Shown here: positions 6,758-10,154 of the stretch, in pieces
Layout of the letters: the number at the start of each line of letters is the position of its first letter
Numbering within the stretch: the first letter of the stretch is position 1
Source of the DNA: JAWWBN01 sp033720955
GTDB taxonomy: Bacteria > Acidobacteriota > Thermoanaerobaculia > Multivoradales > JAHEKO01
Reading direction: 5' to 3'
Length of the DNA: 10,154 nt
NCBI GenBank assembly: GCA_033720955.1
Contig: JAWWBN010000137.1
Location: 1 to 10,154 of the forward strand
Notes under the pieces: model-generated
Databases searched by the model: none
What the model was told of the DNA's origin: nothing
Seen by the model: the letters and a program-made list of their open reading frames with translations, nothing else
Position numbers and translations under genes: made by a program

Positions 6758-8548
6758 ATGATCGACCGAACGCCCCGCTGGCTCCTGGCAACGCTGCTCG
6801 CGGCCGCCGCCCTCGCCCTCTTCCTGGCGCTGCTGCCCTTCGAGGCCGTCGCCGCGCTCGCCGACCGGCTCGCCGAGGACGGCGACGCCGCCCCCTTCGG
6901 CCGCGCGCTGCACGGCGCCCTGCAGTCGCTGGCAGGGCTACTCGCCCTCTTCTTCAGTGCCGCCGCGGTGGCGGCTCGGGTCGGCTGGGCGAGGGTCCCG
7001 GCCGCCCACCGAGACTCGGCCCTCTACGCCGCGACCAGCACCTTCCTGGTCGTCCTCTGCACCTGGTACCTCTACTACCTCCCCTACCCGACCGGCTACG
7101 ACGTATGGCACCACATGGCGGCCATCAAGGCACTGGCTCGTCCGCAGTGGTCGCACCCCTTCTTCGACACTCTGGACCCTCACCTCTTTGCGTCTCCCTA
7201 TCACCTCCTCTGGGGCAGGCTTCTCCAAGCGCTCGACGGGGTCGCTTCGATCTTCGACCTGACGATAGCGGCGGGTGTCCTCAACCTCCTGCTCGTCCTG
7301 AGTGGCCTCTTCTACTTCCTCGGGCTCTTCCTCCCCGGGCGGGGGCGGTTTCTCTGTCTCCTCCTGCTGCTGGGCCTGGCGGGCTTCGGAGGAATCAAGG
7401 GGGACTTCCGATGGTTCACCCTCCACGAAATTGCCACTCGCCTCCCGTACCCGTCGAGGTTCGCGATCGGAGCGAGCTTCTGGCTGCTCTGGTGGACGGA
7501 GGTCGGTTTGCGCCGCGAAAGGCCCTGGCGCCTCGTGGCCGTGGCACCTGCGGCGGCCGTCGTCCTGCTGTGCCACCCCTTCAGCGCGGTCCTGCTCTTC
7601 GTCGGCCTCACGGTGACCACGGCACTTCGCGCAACGAGACGGGAGTGGAAAACAGGGCTCGGGCTGGCGGTCGTTCTCCTGTCCGCGCTCCTGCTCGCGC
7701 TCGCCTGGCCGCTCTTCCCCCTGCTCGAGCTCGCCACCGGAAAGGCCGCGGAGCTCAACCGGAGCAACTGGCTGATGATCTACGGCACCGGCAGCTCGGC
7801 GGTGGCGACGTACTGGCCGCAGATCGTCTTTGGGCTCCCCGCCGGCGCCTATCTCGCTCTTGCCGCCTGGCGTCGACGGGACCCGGCGCGAACCTGGCTC
7901 GCGCTGACCACCGCGACCCTCGGCGCGCTCGTCCTCCTCGGATCGGTGCCAAGGCTCGGCGCGCTGGCCCGCACGATCGGCCCTCTGACCTTCCTACTCG
8001 ACGTCTGTCTGGCGATCGCCCTGATCGATCTGTGGAAGCGCCTGCCGACCGCCTCCCCGCTGCGCCGACGCGCGCCGTGGATCGCCCTTCTTCTGCTTGT
8101 CCTCTGGGTGCCCTACTTCGTGGCAGCCAACGGTCCTGCGGTGCGCAAGCGTTGGCTGCGGGGCGTCGCGGGAGGTGTGAGGCTGGACCTCGACCGGGAG
8201 CTCGGCTTCCTCGCCGACCGCGTGGAGCCGGGACAGGTGGTGCTGGCCGACCTGGATACGTCTTTCAAGGTGCCCGCCTTCTGCGAGGGAAAGGTCGTCG
8301 CCTCTCCCCACCCCCTCGCGTTCGTCGATGACGCGGCCCAGCGGCGGGAGGCGGTCCGACATTTCTTCGCCCCGGATGCAACCCGGGCCGAGCGAAGGGC
8401 GATCGTCCGCTCGTACGGCGTGGATCTTCTGCTTCTCGACACGACCCTCGAGGGGGCCGCAACCCTGGCGGGCGAGGTGGGGTTCGAGGAGATCGGCGGT
8501 CCGGGGCGCTTCCGTCTGTACGCCCCGCGGCAGGCGCCCAGGCCGTGA
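6758..8548 (+). CDS. polytopic membrane protein, candidate GT-C-type glycosyltransferase or polysaccharide-processing protein
   Basis: The product is 596 residues from ATG 6758, with no clear Shine-Dalgarno. Hydrophobicity by eye suggests about ten to twelve transmembrane helices across residues 9-460. Examples are the very hydrophobic runs near residues 9-29, 57-77, 88-108, 165-212 and 260-320. A polar loop after the third helix carries GYDVWHH (Asp115, His118, His119) and a second holds GGIKGDFRW. The last ~135 residues are soluble, beginning after RKRW and including VEPGQVVLADLDTSFKVPAF. A membrane core, an acidic residue in an early external loop and a soluble C-terminal domain is the layout of GT-C enzymes that use lipid-linked sugar donors, but I do not recognise a named family and no definitive motif is visible. 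An O-antigen ligase/polymerase-like role is an alternative. It is divergent from asnB and 138 bases upstream of the aminotransferase. Confidence 0.8.
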   Translation: MIDRTPRWLLATLLAAAALALFLALLPFEAVAALADRLAEDGDAAPFGRALHGALQSLAGLLALFFSAAAVAARVGWARVPAAHRDSALYAATSTFLVVLCTWYLYYLPYPTGYDVWHHMAAIKALARPQWSHPFFDTLDPHLFASPYHLLWGRLLQALDGVASIFDLTIAAGVLNLLLVLSGLFYFLGLFLPGRGRFLCLLLLLGLAGFGGIKGDFRWFTLHEIATRLPYPSRFAIGASFWLLWWTEVGLRRERPWRLVAVAPAAAVVLLCHPFSAVLLFVGLTVTTALRATRREWKTGLGLAVVLLSALLLALAWPLFPLLELATGKAAELNRSNWLMIYGTGSSAVATYWPQIVFGLPAGAYLALAAWRRRDPARTWLALTTATLGALVLLGSVPRLGALARTIGPLTFLLDVCLAIALIDLWKRLPTASPLRRRAPWIALLLLVLWVPYFVAANGPAVRKRWLRGVAGGVRLDLDRELGFLADRVEPGQVVLADLDTSFKVPAFCEGKVVASPHPLAFVDDAAQRREAVRHFFAPDATRAERRAIVRSYGVDLLLLDTTLEGAATLAGEVGFEEIGGPGRFRLYAPRQAPRP

Positions 8549-8581
8549 CTCCGGGGAGACCGAGGGGCGCGCCCGGTGCGG

Positions 8582-8590
8582 TACCATCGG
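8582..8590 (+). promoter_or_regulatory. putative -10 element upstream of the aminotransferase gene
   Basis: TACCAT (four of six -10 matches) followed by CGG lies 105 bases before the CTG start, in the 138-base gap after the membrane protein gene. No -35 hexamer is apparent. It may allow separate transcription of the aminotransferase gene. Confidence 0.25.
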
Positions 8591-8674
8591 GGCCCTGCCC
8601 GCGGCGAAATCCAAAGACCCGGGTGACGCCCATTCTGGACAGCATCGGCTCCAAGAGCCCTTGACGGACTCCGC

Positions 8675-8680
8675 AGGAGG
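8675..8680 (+). promoter_or_regulatory. perfect Shine-Dalgarno AGGAGG that decides a CTG start
   Basis: AGGAGG is a full anti-16S match and ends six bases before CTG 8687-8689. The first in-frame ATG is 51 bases further down, far from any ribosome binding site. This is the strongest Shine-Dalgarno noticed in the window and it points to a non-ATG codon. Confidence 0.75.
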
Positions 8681-8686
8681 CCCACC

Positions 8687-9847
8687 CTGACCCACCCCCC
8701 CGTTCCCCTGGTCGACCTTCCGCTCCAGTACGAGCGGATGAAGCACGAGATCCTCCCCGTGGTGGAGGAGGTCCTCGCCTCGCAGCGCTTCATCCTGGGC
8801 CCCGAGGTGGAGGCCTTCGAGGCCGAGGTGGCCGACTACTGCGGCGCGAAGCACGCCATCGGCGTCTCCTCGGGCACCGACGCCCTGCTGGTAGCGCTCA
8901 TGGCGCTCGGCGTGGGACCCGGGGACGAGGTGGTGGTGCCGCCCTTCACCTTCTTCGCCACCGCCGGCACGGTGGCTCGGCTGGGAGCCCGGCCCGTCTT
9001 CGTGGACATCGAGCCCGACACCTTCAACATCGACCCCGAGCGGCTCGAGACGGCGATCACCCGGCGCACCCGGGCGGTGATCCCGGTGCACCTCTTCGGC
9101 CGGGTGGCGGCCATGGACGCCGTCAACGAGGTCGCTTGCCGTCACGATCTGCCGGTCATCGAGGACGCGGCGCAGGCCATCGGCGCCGACTCTCATGGGC
9201 GCAGCGCCGGGACGATGGGAGCGATGGGCTGCTTCAGCTTCTTCCCCTCCAAGAACCTGGGCGGCTACGGCGACGGCGGCCTGGTCACCACGCACGATGC
9301 CGAGATGGCCGAGACGGTTCGCAAGCTCCGCACCCACGGTCTCGAGGGCCGCTACCGCAGCCGGCTGCTCGGCGGCAACTTTCGTCTCGACGCTCTCCAG
9401 GCCGCCATCCTGCGGGTAAAGCTGCGTCACCTGGAGGAGTTCACCGAGGGCCGCCGCACGGCCGCCGAGCGGTACCGCCAGCTCTTCCGGGACGCCGGGC
9501 TGGCCGCCGAGGAGGGAGCCGTCCTTCCGGAGGACGACGGCCCCGTGGTGGTGCCGGAGGAGCCGGCCGATGGCCGGCACGTCTACCACCAGTTCGTGAT
9601 CCGCGCGCTCGACCGCGACCTCCTGGAGCGTCACCTGGGCGAGGCCGGGGTGGCCTCCGCCGTCTACTACCCGGTCTCGCTGCACCAGCAGGAGGTCTTC
9701 GCCGAGCTCGGCTACCGCGAGGGCGACCTGCCGGTCAGCGAGCGGGCGGCCGGCGAGGTGCTGGCGCTGCCCATGTTCCCCGAGATCACCGCCGCGCAAC
9801 AGGAGCGGGTGGTGGGCGAGGTCGAGCGCTTCTACGACGGGCGGTGA
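8687..9847 (+). CDS. DegT/DnrJ/EryC1 (ArnB/WecE-type) PLP-dependent sugar aminotransferase, CTG start
   Basis: From CTG 8687 the product is 386 residues, normal for the family. It opens with PLVDLPLQY (residues 7-15), the usual N-terminal motif, which would be lost if translation began at ATG 8738. Visible hallmarks are SSGTDALLVAL and PPFTFFATAGTVARLGARPVFVDI. EDAAQAIGA follows, with Asp160 expected to pair with the PLP pyridine nitrogen and Gln163 stacking nearby, and then SFFPSKNLGGYGDGG with Lys189 as the PLP Schiff-base lysine. The C-terminal domain contains YHQFVIRA and the YYPVSLHQQ block. These enzymes transfer an amino group from glutamate or glutamine to a keto nucleotide sugar in the cytoplasm. 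The closest resemblance by eye is to the group making 3- or 4-amino sugars for O-antigens. Its position next to glycan genes fits that role. The upstream oxidase or dehydratase that would make the keto sugar may be the epimerase-like enzyme here or lie outside. Confidence 0.93.
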   Translation: MTHPPVPLVDLPLQYERMKHEILPVVEEVLASQRFILGPEVEAFEAEVADYCGAKHAIGVSSGTDALLVALMALGVGPGDEVVVPPFTFFATAGTVARLGARPVFVDIEPDTFNIDPERLETAITRRTRAVIPVHLFGRVAAMDAVNEVACRHDLPVIEDAAQAIGADSHGRSAGTMGAMGCFSFFPSKNLGGYGDGGLVTTHDAEMAETVRKLRTHGLEGRYRSRLLGGNFRLDALQAAILRVKLRHLEEFTEGRRTAAERYRQLFRDAGLAAEEGAVLPEDDGPVVVPEEPADGRHVYHQFVIRALDRDLLERHLGEAGVASAVYYPVSLHQQEVFAELGYREGDLPVSERAAGEVLALPMFPEITAAQQERVVGEVERFYDGR

Positions 9848-10090
9848 CGTGGCGCGGCACAGCGGAGCTCCCTTGACTCCCCTGCGCCTCGAGGCCCACG
9901 ACTCCAGAAGCGACTAGACTGCCTGCGCCGGAGACTCCTCGGCCTCCCCTCGGTGGTATCCACCATGATCCCGCGAAGGAGTTTGCTCACGGATCTGCCG
10001 GAAGCTAGGATTCTCATCTGCCCGAGACGGAATCCGGCCCGCCGCGAAATCTGAGCGACGAGCGCAATCTATCCAAGTCAGCCACCGGTC
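9848..10090. other. intergenic region with possible promoter, no convincing gene
   Basis: This 243-base stretch is less GC-rich than the flanking genes. It contains a perfect small inverted repeat, GGTGG (9952-9956) and CCACC (9960-9964) around TAT. A 29-codon frame from ATG 9965 to TGA 10054 lacks a ribosome binding site and resembles nothing I know. I see no T-run after a stem that would mark a terminator for the aminotransferase gene. Confidence 0.5.
9983..10011 (+). promoter_or_regulatory. possible promoter for the gene starting at 10091
   Basis: TTGCTC (9983-9988) and TAGGAT (10006-10011) are separated by exactly 17 bases. The hexamers match three and four of six consensus positions, so individually weak. 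The transcript start would be near 10018, some 70 bases before the next ATG. Confidence 0.25.
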
Positions 10091-10154
10091 ATGCGGGCGC
10101 CCACGGTCCTCCTCCTTGTCGCCCTGCTGGGCTACCTTGTCGCATTCTGGGGAC
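10091..10154 (+). CDS. 5' end of a membrane or exported protein, cut by the window edge
   Basis: ATG 10091 opens a frame that stays open to the window end, giving 21 residues. After MRAPT the sequence is strongly hydrophobic (VLLLVALLGYLVAFW), as in a signal peptide or first transmembrane helix. An in-frame TGA at 10052-10054 limits upstream extension, and no other ATG, GTG or TTG lies between. There is no clear Shine-Dalgarno. Family cannot be assigned. Given the context it may be another polysaccharide export or membrane glycosyltransferase gene. Confidence 0.5.
   Translation, partial: MRAPTVLLLVALLGYLVAFWG

Noticed and set aside
6346..8331. 661-codon plus-strand frame over the divergent region and membrane protein gene
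   Set aside because: It overlaps the membrane protein in another frame, runs antisense into asnB, and is Arg/Pro-rich low-complexity sequence.
8565..8574. GGGCGCGCCC palindrome after the membrane protein gene as a terminator
   Set aside because: It has no loop and no T-run follows; such GC palindromes are common in this base composition.
7994..9799. 601-codon minus-strand frame opposite the membrane protein end and aminotransferase gene
   Set aside because: It is a shadow of the DegT-family gene, spans an intergenic gap and has no family features.
9873..9878. TTGACT as a -35 element
   Set aside because: No -10-like hexamer occurs 15-19 bases downstream; the next TAnnnT (TAGACT, 9915-9920) is 36 bases away.
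9965..10054. 29-codon frame in the gap after the aminotransferase gene
   Set aside because: No Shine-Dalgarno, no recognisable motif, and only 29 codons in open GC-rich DNA; treated as chance.

Overview
This is a GC-rich window (roughly 70% G+C by eye, strong G/C preference at third codon positions) from a bacterial chromosome. It carries part of a surface-polysaccharide (exopolysaccharide, O-antigen or capsule) biosynthesis locus. The gene content and base composition would fit Acidobacteriota, Myxococcota or another high-GC Gram-negative-type lineage. No rRNA or lineage marker is present, so the organism is not identified. I see no tRNA, rRNA, CRISPR array, insertion sequence or phage gene.

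Layout, left to right. The 3' end of an unidentified plus-strand gene (to 89) is followed by a membrane-anchored SGNH-type hydrolase (196-1380), an NAD-dependent sugar-nucleotide epimerase/dehydratase (1513-2460) and a family-4-type glycosyltransferase (2492-3751), all on the plus strand. Two minus-strand genes come next: an FkbM-family methyltransferase (3816-4529) and an asparagine synthase-type amidotransferase (4683-6566). The glycosyltransferase converges on the methyltransferase. From a divergent intergenic region at 6567-6757 the plus strand resumes with a large polytopic membrane protein (6758-8548), a DegT/DnrJ/EryC1-type sugar aminotransferase (8687-9847) and, after a 243-base gap, the first 21 codons of another membrane or exported protein (10091 onward).

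The genes suggest one pathway (inference). The epimerase and the PLP aminotransferase would make a modified, probably amino-containing, nucleotide sugar. The amidotransferase could amidate a sugar carboxylate. The glycosyltransferase builds the repeat unit on the cytoplasmic side, and the FkbM enzyme could O-methylate it. The polytopic membrane protein and the anchored SGNH protein would act at or outside the membrane. No polymerase (Wzy), flippase (Wzx), initiating transferase or Wza/Wzc export gene is visible, so the locus must extend beyond the window.

The most notable observation is translational. Both the epimerase and the aminotransferase appear to start at CTG codons, each six bases after a Shine-Dalgarno sequence. 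In each case the first downstream ATG or GTG would remove a conserved N-terminal family motif. The fkbM-like gene is visibly lower in G+C than its neighbours and has its own putative promoter, suggesting later acquisition. I do not see clear evidence of a wholly new defence or mobile system.
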